From NCBI GenBank assembly GCA_016708315.1, contig JADJGC010000023.1, positions 310,001 through 374,000 on the forward strand: a stretch of DNA of 64,000 bases, given 5' to 3'. Below the pieces are notes generated by a model, which saw nothing but the letters and a program-made list of their open reading frames with translations, had not been told where the DNA came from and did no database searches. This stretch comes from a bacterium. Its GTDB lineage: Bacteria > Zixibacteria > MSB-5A5 > CAIYYT01. Shown here in pieces: positions 7,369 to 16,673 of this stretch; position 1 is the stretch's first letter; each line of letters starts with the position of its first letter. Made by a program: the position numbers and the translations under genes.

Positions 7369-7485
7369 GTACTATTTTTCACAAACTCCGACTTTTATGA
7401 TGTATGTTGACTCCATTGACCACTTTGGTAAGGATTGTCAGAGTTTGTAATTCGGGTATGCGACTTTGAACAGGACTAATTTCGT

Positions 7486-7728
7486 TTATGGGCGGGTTGC
7501 CGAACTTGGCGTGCCGGTCTTCCAAAAGGCAGTATAGGTTACGCCGTCGTGCCAGTGCCGATCTTCACAGACCCAACGACCATCGGTCGCCGCCACGAGC
7601 TTGCGAACTTCATCGTTTCGCTCTTCCTGCGATAGTGCACTAAATGACATCCGCTCCTCTTCTGTCCAGGAACGGCCCTGTGCGGCAAAGAAGAGATCAT
7701 GGAAACTGAAACAACAATTCTCACTCAT
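7486..7728 (-). CDS. Small hypothetical protein (80 residues)
   Basis: An 80-residue frame with a natural-looking composition: Trp, Glu and Arg are well represented (SWTEEERMSFSALSQEERND, then DGRWVCEDRHWHDGVTY). Two cysteines sit together near the start. No strong Shine-Dalgarno is visible. It stands alone, between the peptide operon and the divergently placed SemiSWEET gene. No family recognised. Confidence 0.5.
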   Translation of the reverse strand: MSENCCFSFHDLFFAAQGRSWTEEERMSFSALSQEERNDEVRKLVAATDGRWVCEDRHWHDGVTYTAFWKTGTPSSATRP

Positions 7729-7855
7729 ACTTATGAGTATACGCGCTGGAAGTCACTAAGCACAAACGAAATTGGCGACGGCATCGTCTGAATAGTCTTG
7801 CGTTAAGAGACACCGAATCGAAGATTGACAGCACAAACGAGCGAGGCAGAATTCT

Positions 7856-8110
7856 ATGGATAAAGCAACGATAATCGGATTGGTAGCCGGTACACTCACA
7901 ACGCTTTCTTTTATCCCGCAGTTGATAAAGATTGTACGTTCCAAATCGACGCATGACATTTCGCTGGTAATGTACATCGTCTTCAGTACCGGGATCTTGC
8001 TTTGGCTGATTTATGGCCTCCTGATCAGCGATGTTCCGGTGATAGTCGCCAATGCCGTTGCGCTGTTTATCACAATTACCATTCTCTCGCTCAAAGTCCG
8101 ATACCGATAG
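7856..8110 (+). CDS. SemiSWEET-type sugar transporter
   Basis: An 84-residue three-helix protein of the PQ-loop/MtN3 class. The PQ motif is in SFIPQLIKIVRSKSTHDIS, the hallmark of SemiSWEET, and the last two hydrophobic segments include LLWLIYG and VIVANAVALFIT. Bacterial SemiSWEETs form dimers that carry mono- or disaccharides across the inner membrane. A GAGG element lies upstream of the ATG. It ends 25 bases before the photolyase start on the same strand; the pairing has no obvious functional logic. Confidence 0.88.
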   Translation: MDKATIIGLVAGTLTTLSFIPQLIKIVRSKSTHDISLVMYIVFSTGILLWLIYGLLISDVPVIVANAVALFITITILSLKVRYR

Positions 8111-8135
8111 ATCCCACGCAGCCAACTTGGTAAGC

Positions 8136-9512
8136 ATGAAGCACGAAGAGCGGACATCAATCATCAATCCCGGTCGAGTCTGCAGACTTGGCGATGGCAA
8201 CGGCGAAGGCAATTCTGTCATCTACTGGATGAGCCGAGATCAAAGGCTCAATGACAATTGGGCGCTGCTCTTCGCACAACAGACTGCTCTGGAACGCAAG
8301 TTACCGCTCGAGATTGTCTTCTGTCTGGTGCCAGAGTTCCTTCAAGCGACGCTGCGGCAATATGAGTTTATGATAAAGGGACTTGAGCAAATCGAACAAG
8401 GCTGTGAGAAATTCGGCATTGGATTCTCACTCTTATTAGGGAAACCGGAAGACGAGCTCCCTAAGTACCTTGCAAAGATCAAACCGGCTGCACTCGTAAC
8501 CGACTTCACCGCATTGCGCATCAACCGCAGGTGGAAAGACTCCATGGCTCAAAGAACGAATACTCCCTTCTTTGAAGTCGATGCTCACAACATCGTCCCG
8601 TGTCTGGTAGCGTCTGGCAAACAGGAGTATGGGGCGTACACAATCCGCCCGAAGATTCGAAAACTGCTGCCGGAATACCTGACAGAGTTTCCCAAATTGA
8701 AGAAACACCCATTTTCTTCAACCAAGCAACCAAACCCCACAAACTGGGAGCGAGTTCGCAAGTCACTCAAGATTGACCGCTCCATCGGCATAGTTGATGG
8801 ATTCGACTCAGGTGAAGCCGCCGCAATCAAAGTTATGCGGCACTTTCTGGAGAAGAAACTCTCTCGATACGACACCGATCGAAACCAACCACAGATCGAT
8901 GGCCAGTCGAATCTCTCTCCCTACTTGCACTTCGGTCAAATATCAGCTCAGCGAGTTGCATTGGAAGCACAACGCTTTGATCTACATGTTCCGTCGCAAG
9001 AAGCGTTCCTTGAAGAACTCATAGTCCGGCGGGAGCTCTCTGACAATTTCTGCCACTATAATGACAAGTACGATGCCTTCGAAGGATTCCACCCCTGGGC
9101 TCAGAAGACTCTCAACGAACACAGGAATGATACCCGGGAATATCTCTATACACTCGATGAATTCGAGTCGGCTCAAACACACGATCAACTTTGGAACGCT
9201 GCTCAATTGGAGATGGTTACCACCGGCAAGATGCACGGTTACATGCGCATGTATTGGGCGAAGAAGATCCTCGAGTGGTCTCCTTCACCTGAGGAAGCAA
9301 TGGAGACAGCGATCTATCTGAATGATCGCTATGAGCTTGATGGCCGCGACCCGAATGGATACACCGGCATCGCATGGAGCATCGGCGGCGTTCACGATCG
9401 AGCGTGGGGAACCCGACCAGTTTTCGGTATGATTCGCTATATGAGCTTTGACGGCTGCAAACGGAAGTTCGATATCAAATCGTACATCGCCAAACACGCG
9501 AATAGAGGATAG
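8136..9512 (+). CDS. phr: Class II CPD photolyase
   Basis: A 458-residue flavoprotein that repairs cyclobutane pyrimidine dimers using light. Family motifs appear in order: an N-terminal antenna domain with WALLFAQQTA, the FAD-domain stretch NLSPYLHFGQIS, EELIVRRELSDNFCHYN, then KMHGYMRMYWAKKILEW and DPNGYTGIAWSIGGVHDRAW, which are diagnostic of class II. The ATG at 8136 (GGTAAG upstream) gives the normal class II length; the frame opens 84 bases earlier but overlaps SemiSWEET. The next gene begins five bases after its stop. Confidence 0.95.
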   Translation: MKHEERTSIINPGRVCRLGDGNGEGNSVIYWMSRDQRLNDNWALLFAQQTALERKLPLEIVFCLVPEFLQATLRQYEFMIKGLEQIEQGCEKFGIGFSLLLGKPEDELPKYLAKIKPAALVTDFTALRINRRWKDSMAQRTNTPFFEVDAHNIVPCLVASGKQEYGAYTIRPKIRKLLPEYLTEFPKLKKHPFSSTKQPNPTNWERVRKSLKIDRSIGIVDGFDSGEAAAIKVMRHFLEKKLSRYDTDRNQPQIDGQSNLSPYLHFGQISAQRVALEAQRFDLHVPSQEAFLEELIVRRELSDNFCHYNDKYDAFEGFHPWAQKTLNEHRNDTREYLYTLDEFESAQTHDQLWNAAQLEMVTTGKMHGYMRMYWAKKILEWSPSPEEAMETAIYLNDRYELDGRDPNGYTGIAWSIGGVHDRAWGTRPVFGMIRYMSFDGCKRKFDIKSYIAKHANRG

Positions 9513-9516
9513 TAGT

Positions 9517-9969
9517 GTGAAAGTCTACCACCTGCATACCGAACAAATCGTCTCCAAGCCATTGGCTGAAGTCTTTGCCTTCTTCGAGCGACCGGAAAAT
9601 CTCGCTCGCATTACACCTGAGTCGTTGGGCTTCGTCATTGTAACTCCGACGCCAATAGAAATGAAAGTCGGTGCTTTGATTGACTACACGATTAAAGTGA
9701 TGGGCATGCGGATTCGCTGGAAGACTCTGATTTCAGCCTATGATCCGCCGAACAGATTCGTCGACGAGCAATTGACAGGACCCTATAAACTCTGGCATCA
9801 CACGCATACTTTTGAAAGTGCCGATGGTGGTACCAAGATCATTGATGATGTTCGCTATGCGTTGCCATTCGGAGTTTACGGAAGTATCGCTCATGCATTG
9901 TTCGTGCGCCGCGATCTGGAGAAGATCTTCAAGCACCGAGAAAAGATCATCACCGAGCTGTTTTGCTAA
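9517..9969 (+). CDS. SRPBCC (START-like) ligand-binding protein
   Basis: A 150-residue cytoplasmic protein with the SRPBCC pattern: N-terminal strand KVYHLHTEQIVSKPLAEVFAFF, a PENLARITP helix, GALIDYTIKVMGMRIRWKT, a buried strand FVDEQLTGPYKLWHHTHTF and a long C-terminal helix ending EKIITELF. The family binds hydrophobic ligands; the ligand here is unknown. The GTG at 9517 is chosen because GAGGAT lies upstream and it follows the photolyase stop by four bases. SRPBCC genes are often found beside photolyase genes, so an operon is likely. Confidence 0.85.
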   Translation: MKVYHLHTEQIVSKPLAEVFAFFERPENLARITPESLGFVIVTPTPIEMKVGALIDYTIKVMGMRIRWKTLISAYDPPNRFVDEQLTGPYKLWHHTHTFESADGGTKIIDDVRYALPFGVYGSIAHALFVRRDLEKIFKHREKIITELFC

Positions 9970-10053
9970 GCGTCATTCTCTTTGCTTTGCAGCACGTCAA
10001 CTTGTGAAACATTTCTCTATCAGAATTTGATTTGAAGGCGTAATCTCTTAAAG

Positions 10054-11400
10054 ATGGACGCCCTGATGTTATCCCGGATCCAATTTGGATTAACAATCGG
10101 GTTCCATTATATCTTCCCGCCCTTGAGCATCGGACTTGGATTACTGCTGGTGTTCATGGAAGGGATGTACCTCAAAACCAAGAATCCCCTCTATCACCAA
10201 ATGACCCGTTTCTGGGTCAAGATATTCGGCCTGATATTCGCTCTCGGTGTGGCAACAGGAATCGTAATGGAATTCCAGTTCGGCACCAATTGGTCTACCT
10301 ACTCGCGCTATGTCGGCGACGTCTTCGGCAGCGCTTTGGCAGCCGAGGGAATATTCGCCTTCTTCCTTGAGTCAGGATTCTTGGCCATCCTGTTGTTTGG
10401 CTGGAACCGAGTCAGCCCTATGGTGCACTTCATTTCGACTATTATGGTTTGTCTTGGCGCACACTTCAGCGCCGTCTGGATTGTCGTCGCAAACTCTTGG
10501 CAGCAAACTCCAGCCGGGCACCACATCGTTGGTGAAGGGCTCAAGGCCAGAGCGGAGATTGTTGATTTCTGGGCGATGGTCTTCAACCCGTCAAGTGTCG
10601 ATCGCATCTGGCACGTGTATATGGGATGTTGGCAAGCCGGAGCTTTCTTTGTTCTCAGCGTAGCCGCATACTATCTGATCAAGAAAAAACATATCGATTT
10701 CGCCAAAGCCTCCATGAAGATCGCTCTGGTGCTTGCGGCGGTCGCCTCGATGCTGCAACTCGTATCGGGTCATTCAAGCGCTGTCGGCGTTGCAGAAACT
10801 CAGCCGGCAAAAATGGCCGCCTATGAAGGACACTACCCTGCTAATGAGTCTGCACCTCTGTACCTGTTCGGCTGGGTAAACGAGGAACAAGAAAAGGTGC
10901 AATTCGGGATCGCGGTTCCAGGATTGCTAAGCTACATGATCCACGGCGATTGGGATGAACCGGTGACGGGGCTCAGTGAGTTTCCGCCGGACAAACGCCC
11001 ACCTGTGAACGCGGTGTTTCAGAGTTATCACGCAATGGTCGCGATTGGAATGGGATTAATCGCCCTGTCGTGGCTCGGCCTATGGTATTGGTGGAGAAAA
11101 AAATTGTTCAACACCGCGTGGATGTTGAAAGCATTCGTAATCTCAGTGCTCGGCCCACAACTCGCCAATCAACTGGGTTGGTTCTCGGCCGAAGTCGGAA
11201 GACAACCGTATATCGTCTACAACCTCTTAGAAACCAAAGACGGCATCTCGAAGTCCGTCACAGCCGGCGAAGTCATTACATCGCTGATTATGTTCGGAGC
11301 GATTTACCTGCTCCTCTTCGTTCTTTTCATCTACTTGCTCAATGAGAAGATTCAGCACGGACCCGCTGTCGAAGATCTGACAATCAAGAGGCGTGCATAA
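10054..11400 (+). CDS. cydA: Cytochrome bd ubiquinol oxidase subunit I
   Basis: A 448-residue integral membrane protein, the haem-bearing and quinol-oxidising subunit of the high-affinity bd oxidase. Visible features are the haem-ligand region IGFHYIFPP near residue 19, the conserved stretch FGTNWSTYSRYVGDVFG, GHSSAVGVAETQPAKMAAYEG of the Q-loop side, and GRQPYIVYN. The Q-loop is of the short type. cydB follows directly. The pair reduces oxygen to water without pumping protons and suits life at low oxygen. Confidence 0.97.
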   Translation: MDALMLSRIQFGLTIGFHYIFPPLSIGLGLLLVFMEGMYLKTKNPLYHQMTRFWVKIFGLIFALGVATGIVMEFQFGTNWSTYSRYVGDVFGSALAAEGIFAFFLESGFLAILLFGWNRVSPMVHFISTIMVCLGAHFSAVWIVVANSWQQTPAGHHIVGEGLKARAEIVDFWAMVFNPSSVDRIWHVYMGCWQAGAFFVLSVAAYYLIKKKHIDFAKASMKIALVLAAVASMLQLVSGHSSAVGVAETQPAKMAAYEGHYPANESAPLYLFGWVNEEQEKVQFGIAVPGLLSYMIHGDWDEPVTGLSEFPPDKRPPVNAVFQSYHAMVAIGMGLIALSWLGLWYWWRKKLFNTAWMLKAFVISVLGPQLANQLGWFSAEVGRQPYIVYNLLETKDGISKSVTAGEVITSLIMFGAIYLLLFVLFIYLLNEKIQHGPAVEDLTIKRRA

Positions 11401-11401
11401 C

Positions 11402-12424
11402 ATGAATCTTGATCTGAATACAATCTGGTTCATTCTGATTGGCGTGCTCTTCACCGGCTATGCAATCCTCGACGGCTTTGATCTCGGAGTCGGTGCATTG
11501 CACTTATTCACGAAATCGGATGTTGAACGCCGGACGTTTTTGAATGCGATTGGTCCGGTCTGGGATGGCAACGAAGTCTGGTTGGTGACTGCCGGCGGTG
11601 CATTGTTTGCCGCATTTCCCGAAGTATATGCAACGGCATTTTCGGGATTCTATCTCGCACTGATGTTGCTGCTCTTCTGCCTGATTTTCCGCGCCGTGGC
11701 TATCGAGTTTCGCAGCAAGCAAGAGATGCTCTGGTGGCGTCGGATGTGGGATGTATCGTTCAGCGCGTCGAGCGTATTGGCTTCATTCTTGATCGGCGTT
11801 GCACTTGGGAATATTGGAATCGGCATACCGTTGGACAGCGATAATGAATTCGTCGGCACATTCCTGGGGCTCCTCAACCCTTATGCGATTCTGGTCGGAG
11901 TAACAACAGTCTCGCTTTTCATGATGCACGGAGCGATCTATGTCGTCATGAAGACTGAAGGCGAACTTCACGACAAAGTGCGCGGATGGATCAATAATTC
12001 GATAATATTCTTCATCATCTGCTATGCAACGACGACAATGGCAACACTGCTTTATGTTCCGCAGATGGCGAATGTAATCAAAGAGAACCCCGTGCTATTC
12101 TTAGTGCCGTTGATGAACATGCTGGCCATCGCCAATATCCCGAGAGAGATTTATCATGGTCGCGACTGGCGGGCATTTTTGTCTTCGAGTTTTGCGATAG
12201 TGTTTTTGCTGGCGCTGTTTGGTATTGGAATGTTCCCGAACATGATCTTCTCAAATCCGATAGCTGAGAACAGCCTGAACATTTACAATGCAGCGTCATC
12301 GGCCAAGACTCTCAAGATAATGCTGATAATTGCGGCGATGGGTGTGCCGGTCGTGCTGGCCTACACAATCAGTATTTACTGGATATTCCGAGGCAAGGTG
12401 AAACTGGACTCGACCAGCTACTGA
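11402..12424 (+). CDS. cydB: Cytochrome bd ubiquinol oxidase subunit II
   Basis: A 340-residue membrane protein with the CydB opening TIWFILIGVLFTGYAILDGFDLGVG, followed by WDGNEVWLVTAGGALFAAFP, which is diagnostic. Eight or more hydrophobic segments are evident. The ATG at 11402 is one base after the cydA stop; a GTG at 11393 overlapping cydA is an alternative. No cydX or cydDC follows. A strong hairpin lies just downstream. Confidence 0.96.
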   Translation: MNLDLNTIWFILIGVLFTGYAILDGFDLGVGALHLFTKSDVERRTFLNAIGPVWDGNEVWLVTAGGALFAAFPEVYATAFSGFYLALMLLLFCLIFRAVAIEFRSKQEMLWWRRMWDVSFSASSVLASFLIGVALGNIGIGIPLDSDNEFVGTFLGLLNPYAILVGVTTVSLFMMHGAIYVVMKTEGELHDKVRGWINNSIIFFIICYATTTMATLLYVPQMANVIKENPVLFLVPLMNMLAIANIPREIYHGRDWRAFLSSSFAIVFLLALFGIGMFPNMIFSNPIAENSLNIYNAASSAKTLKIMLIIAAMGVPVVLAYTISIYWIFRGKVKLDSTSY

Positions 12425-12432
12425 GAATGACG

Positions 12433-12459
12433 CGCCCCTTTCAACGATTGAAAGGGGCG
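12433..12459. terminator. Bidirectional hairpin between cydB and the TorF-like porin
   Basis: Perfect 12-bp stem with a three-base loop, sitting between two converging genes. The U-tract is poor on both strands, so termination is inferred from position and stem strength. Confidence 0.65.
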
Positions 12460-12526
12460 GTCCATTTGTCTACAGTGAAAATCCAAAAACCATGTACGCT
12501 TGTTCAGCATTCGGGTTGACGATGAA

Positions 12527-13195
12527 TTATCCGAATACCGGCAAAGAGAACTTGTCGGTGAACTCAATGGTCCGACCGACCTTGGCTCCCAAATTTATGA
12601 TCGCGAAATCGTCGCTTCCATAGTAGCTGGGGTTCTTCTTGCTCCCGCTGGTTGCCCCGACAGTCAAGCCGAGCGTGTTTTCGCCCAGCGTCGCATTGTA
12701 ATCAAGCTGGAAGTACTTGTTCTTGCCTTCGTCATTGTAAACATTGACGTAAGCCGAGAATACAAGCGGCAACTTCTCCGGACCGGCGATTACAGCACCG
12801 AGTTCAATGGTATGGGCACCTGCGCCATCCGGGTCGTCCCAATTATTGTAATTGAACAACTCCAATCCCATATCTGGAAAGAAGTAGTCAGTTACGACGC
12901 CGGTAATAGTGATCGAGTTCGGCACTTGATACGAATAACTCGCCCAGGTATCAATCTCTTCGAAATTTGGCGAATACGATCCCCAGAATCCGACATTGAG
13001 ACCTTTATAAGTCGCTGTCAATGCCGGTTGAATCGAAGCTGCCGCCCCGTAGTCGGATCCGCGCCAGTTGTAACGGCTGACAAACGTCGCGCCTGCGGTG
13101 ACAGATACCGGGTTTTCGGCTGCAGCCGAGTTGAGGCTAAATACCGATATCACCAGAAGCAAGGCACTTATAATTCGGTAGTTAAACTTGTTCAA
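12527..13195 (-). CDS. TorF-like outer-membrane protein (TIGR02001 type) with premature stop
   Basis: A 222-residue product with a signal peptide (cleavage near SAAAE) and a TorF/TIGR02001-like barrel: SRYNWRG near the start of the mature part, alternating beta strands and YSYQVPNSITITGVVTDYFF. It starts at a TTG (13195) with AAGGAG upstream. After KFSLPVFG the frame meets TAA, but the same frame continues for 18 sense codons that read as a final barrel strand (NPNAEQAYMVFGFSL) to a TAG at 12470. The TAA thus replaces one sense codon and removes the C-terminal strand that outer-membrane insertion usually needs. Family members are often found beside amt, as here, and may form pores for small solutes. 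Confidence 0.8.
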   Translation of the reverse strand: MNKFNYRIISALLLVISVFSLNSAAAENPVSVTAGATFVSRYNWRGSDYGAAASIQPALTATYKGLNVGFWGSYSPNFEEIDTWASYSYQVPNSITITGVVTDYFFPDMGLELFNYNNWDDPDGAGAHTIELGAVIAGPEKLPLVFSAYVNVYNDEGKNKYFQLDYNATLGENTLGLTVGATSGSKKNPSYYGSDDFAIINLGAKVGRTIEFTDKFSLPVFG

Positions 13196-13312
13196 ATTGG
13201 TCTCTCCTTGTTAGTCGTCTAATCTGACAGCGATGAACAAACGAAAAGCGATCCTCTAATGATAGTCAAGAAACCGGTCAATACCATCAAGGTTTCATAA
13301 ATCTCGTTGGTT

Positions 13313-14524
13313 CTAAAGCGGCTCCTCATAGGCGACTTCGCCGTGCAATGATACATCAAGCGTGCTCTCTTCATCCTGGCTGGTGCGGACCGGCGTAATC
13401 AGATTGATCACCCAGAGCATACCATAAGTGAAACCAAACGCATATACCGAGGAGACGAGAATAGCTACCAACTGCTTAACAAAAAACTCGCTCCCGCCAT
13501 TAAACAGACCGTTGGCTCCGGCAGCATTGACAGCGGTCGTTCCGAGCAATCCGAGCATTACGATACCAAGCAGCCCGCCAACACCGTGAACACCCCAAAC
13601 ATCAAGAGCATCATCCCAATGAAGTTTGTTCTTCAGTGCGACAGCGCCGTAACAAACGATACCTGCAACCACTCCAATTATGACGGCACTGGTCGTGGTC
13701 ACATAACCGGCTGCCGGCGTGATTGTCGCCAATCCCGCGACAGCACCGGTGAGCAAGCCAACCAGTTTCGGCTTTCTCTCGAGTCTCCACGCAAGGAACA
13801 GCCACGTCGCGGCCGCGAATGACGCCGCTATATCAGTATTGAGGAAAGCAAGTGCGGTAACGGTATCAACCTGTAGCTCACTACCGGCATTGAACCCATA
13901 CCAGCCGAACCACAGAAGTCCGGTACCAAGAGCGACAAGTGGAATGCTGTGCGGAACGCTATCGGCGATGCGTCGACGACCAACATACAGCACTGATGCT
14001 AATGCTGCGAATCCGGCAATGTTGTGTACGGCTATGCCACCAGCGAAGTCGAGCACTCCCCACTTTGCCAGAATCCCGCCTCCCCAGATCATGTGAACGA
14101 ACGGGAAATACACCAGCACCAGCCATGCGACAAGGAACATGATGTAGGCAGAGAAACGGACGCGATTCGCGAACGCGCCGGTGATCAACGCGGGTGTGAT
14201 GATTGCAAACATCATCTGATATGCAATGAAGACGTAAAGCGGTATCTTGCCGGCGCCAAACGGCGTCATCGGATCAATTCCCATAAAGAATGCCTGATCG
14301 AGATTGCCGATGATTCCGCCTTCGCCGCCCGAGAAACAAAGCGAGTACCCGCAGATCCACCAGAGCACGGTGGTTACGCCCATCGATACAAAACTCTGAA
14401 TCATGATCGACAACACGTTTTTGCGGCCCACCAAACCGCCATAGAAAAACGCCAGACCCGGTGTCATCAACATCACGAGGCTGGTTGCCACCAGCATAAA
14501 GCCGGTGTTTCCAGTATCAAACAT
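13313..14524 (-). CDS. amt: Ammonium transporter
   Basis: A 403-residue inner-membrane channel of the Amt/Rh family that conducts ammonium as a trimer. Visible motifs are FFYGGLVGRKNVLS in the second segment, FAGGIAVHNIAGF and DVWGVHGVGGLLG, which carry the two pore histidines, and an aromatic-rich periplasmic vestibule. The GGAGGCGAAAG before ATG 14524 supports the start. No glnK/PII gene is next to it, which is unusual; the TorF-like porin lies downstream on the same strand. Confidence 0.95.
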   Translation of the reverse strand: MFDTGNTGFMLVATSLVMLMTPGLAFFYGGLVGRKNVLSIMIQSFVSMGVTTVLWWICGYSLCFSGGEGGIIGNLDQAFFMGIDPMTPFGAGKIPLYVFIAYQMMFAIITPALITGAFANRVRFSAYIMFLVAWLVLVYFPFVHMIWGGGILAKWGVLDFAGGIAVHNIAGFAALASVLYVGRRRIADSVPHSIPLVALGTGLLWFGWYGFNAGSELQVDTVTALAFLNTDIAASFAAATWLFLAWRLERKPKLVGLLTGAVAGLATITPAAGYVTTTSAVIIGVVAGIVCYGAVALKNKLHWDDALDVWGVHGVGGLLGIVMLGLLGTTAVNAAGANGLFNGGSEFFVKQLVAILVSSVYAFGFTYGMLWVINLITPVRTSQDEESTLDVSLHGEVAYEEPL

Positions 14525-14691
14525 CTTTCGCCTCCACGAAGCGTGTTACACTCGCCGGAAAGCCGGCACCCGAATTAACACCAATAACGTGGAATATGTT
14601 GTCGACGCAATTAGGCAGTACCTGATTGTCGGCTGCGTTTTTCCTTAGGAGGCTGATATCGTGGAACGGCTTGTTCAGGAAAGAGGATGCA

Positions 14692-15341
14692 TCAGTTGAG
14701 CTGGGTCAGCCCTTCTCGAATGGCATACTTAGTAAGCTCTGCGACACTGTGCAGGTTCAATTTGTCCATCACTTGCTTGCGATGCGACTCGATCGTCTTG
14801 GCGCTGACCTTTAGTTGAGAGGCAATTTCTTTCGTCGACTTCCCTTCGGCAAGCAATTGCAGCACTTCGCGCTCGCGGGCGCTGAGAATCGCGAAAGCCG
14901 AAGAGTCAGCATTTCGGGCGAGATTGATATAGTCATTGATAACAATGTCAGCGATTCGGGAACTTAAGTAGATTTTCCCGAACTGCAGTCGCGAATAGCG
15001 GTAAGCACTTCGTCAAATGCCGAATCCTTGAGAAGATAACCGCGAGCACCGGCACGAAGAGCCTCAGTGATGTACCTGCGATCAGAATGCATTGAAAGCA
15101 TGATAATCTTGATAGTTGGATGTTCAGCGCTAATCTTGCGCGTAGCTTCGATTCCATTCAAATCAGGCATTGATACATCCATAAGTATGATATCCGGATG
15201 CAACTCCCCTGCCAATTTTGTCACTGCGATACCGTCGCTGGCTTCTGCGACAATCTCGATTCCTTTGTGACCGTCAAGCATTGAACGCAGCCCGTCGCGA
15301 AAGAGCTTGTGATCATCAGCAAGGAGCAATCGAATTTTCAC
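14692..15341 (-). pseudogene. NarL/FixJ-family response regulator, broken by a one-base frameshift
   Basis: Residues 1-120 are a receiver domain with the acidic pocket Asp9-Asp10, phospho-acceptor Asp55 (LMDVSMPD) and the conserved Lys in GYLLKD. After SGK the frame runs into a TAA, but the next frame continues as a complete LuxR-type helix-turn-helix (LSAREREVLQLLAEGKSTKE, then SAKTIESHRKQVMDKL) to a TGA at 14692. One base is missing near 14973-14979. The junction reads G GGA AAA in the upstream phase, a valid heptamer for -1 slippage, inside a TTCGGGAA/TTCCCGAA inverted repeat. So a real frameshift, a decayed gene and a sequence error are all possible. The ATG overlaps the stop of its sensor kinase. 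Confidence 0.85.
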
Positions 15342-16555
15342 TTATTCACCTTTCCCGAAGTTACAGGGATAGACAATGTAACGCGTGCTCCTTGCTTCGG
15401 TGAAGAATCAATCCTGATCGATCCGCCGAGATGCATCAAGCGTTCCCTGATACTGAACAGCCCAAAACCGCCATCAGTTGAGTCGGAGTTTGACTTATCT
15501 GGTGGAAATCCGACTCCATCGTCAGACACGCTCAGTTCAAGCGTGCCATTGCCGAGCGAAAGCTTCATTTCAACGCGCTTTGCCTGTGCATGCTTGACTG
15601 CATTCGTGAGAATCTCTTGAACCGAACGAAAAGCGAATACCTCGATCTCTTCCGGCAGCCTTGGCACGTCGTTTTGAACTATTGTCTTCACTTGAAGGCG
15701 GTGCTTCTTGGTGAACTGCTCTGCTAGCCAATCAAGCGACGGTCCAAGCCCAAGTTCGTACAGCACCGGCGGACTGATCTGGAATGTGAGTGAACGGGTA
15801 TATTGAATTGTCTGGTCAAGCAACGTCAGAATCTCTGAAGTGCTTTCCTCAAATCCACAAAAGACCGACTCGCCGCTAAATCCGGAGACCTTCATTCGAA
15901 TGAATGCCAACGCCTGTCCAATATGGTCATGAAGATCGGATGCAATAGCGCGACGGTCTCGCGCCTCGGAAAGCGAAAGTTCAGCCGCCAGTTTGCGAAG
16001 TTGTTTCTGGTACGCTACAATCTCTCGGCGAGCGTTTTCGTGTTCCTGAATCTGCAATTGCAGCGCAACGTTCGTGTTACTCAATTCAAGTGTTCTCTCG
16101 GACACCAACCGTTCCAGATTGTCATTCGATTTCTTGATCTCCTCAATTGCCATCCGGTATTGAAGATAATTGCGGAGCATATCCGCAAGCGAATCGAGAA
16201 GTTCGCGCTCCTCCGCAAGAAATGGTCCCTCAACCGCAGGAGACCGTTCTTCTACATAGCCGACTTCAATCAGCCCGGCGGCACCTCCGACGAACTGGAT
16301 TGGCGCGGTCATCATCCACGCACTGCGGTCAAAATCCCGGGTGGTTACATCAAATCCGTTTACGGCGATTCTCGCGACTGTGACTTCGGGATATTGCCAC
16401 GCCGGTGGGAGAAGATTGACTACTTCAGTCAAGAGTTCGACAATCGGGCGCGAGTCATCCTGCATCAATCGTGCAGTCTTGTGGAGTGCGGTGAGTTCCT
16501 TGGTCCGCTCGCGGAGGAAGTATTGCAATTGGTGCGGTGAATCGTTGCGGTGCAT
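15338..16555 (-). CDS. NarX/DegS-type sensor histidine kinase with GAF-like domain
   Basis: A 405-residue kinase without membrane segments, so probably cytoplasmic. Residues 25-130 resemble a GAF sensing domain, residues 135-195 form a coiled coil, and a HisKA_3 dimerisation helix carries the phospho-acceptor His209 in IASDLHDHIGQAL. The ATPase has NAVKHA (N box), SDDGVGF and GGFGLFSIRERL (G boxes). The signal is unknown. Its stop overlaps the start of the response regulator (ATGA), so the two form a coupled pair. Confidence 0.92.
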   Translation of the reverse strand: MHRNDSPHQLQYFLRERTKELTALHKTARLMQDDSRPIVELLTEVVNLLPPAWQYPEVTVARIAVNGFDVTTRDFDRSAWMMTAPIQFVGGAAGLIEVGYVEERSPAVEGPFLAEERELLDSLADMLRNYLQYRMAIEEIKKSNDNLERLVSERTLELSNTNVALQLQIQEHENARREIVAYQKQLRKLAAELSLSEARDRRAIASDLHDHIGQALAFIRMKVSGFSGESVFCGFEESTSEILTLLDQTIQYTRSLTFQISPPVLYELGLGPSLDWLAEQFTKKHRLQVKTIVQNDVPRLPEEIEVFAFRSVQEILTNAVKHAQAKRVEMKLSLGNGTLELSVSDDGVGFPPDKSNSDSTDGGFGLFSIRERLMHLGGSIRIDSSPKQGARVTLSIPVTSGKVNK

Positions 16556-16627
16556 AGTTACTAATCCCGACTTATGTTGAGCGCCGTAATTAAGACTGGT
16601 CTATATTATCTGCACTTGGCGCCAGAC

Positions 16628-16663
16628 ACAAAAAAACGGGCGCCGCCATTTAGCAACGCCCGT
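16628..16663 (-). terminator. Rho-independent terminator of the malic enzyme gene
   Basis: On the minus strand a 7-bp stem ACGGGCG/CGCCCGT with a 14-base loop is followed by eight or nine T residues, starting 11 bases after the malic enzyme stop. Confidence 0.85.
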
Positions 16664-16673
16664 CGGTAACCGA

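Noticed and set aside
7721..8221. 166-codon frame antisense to SemiSWEET and the photolyase start
   Set aside because: It is a shadow of two well-supported genes on the other strand.
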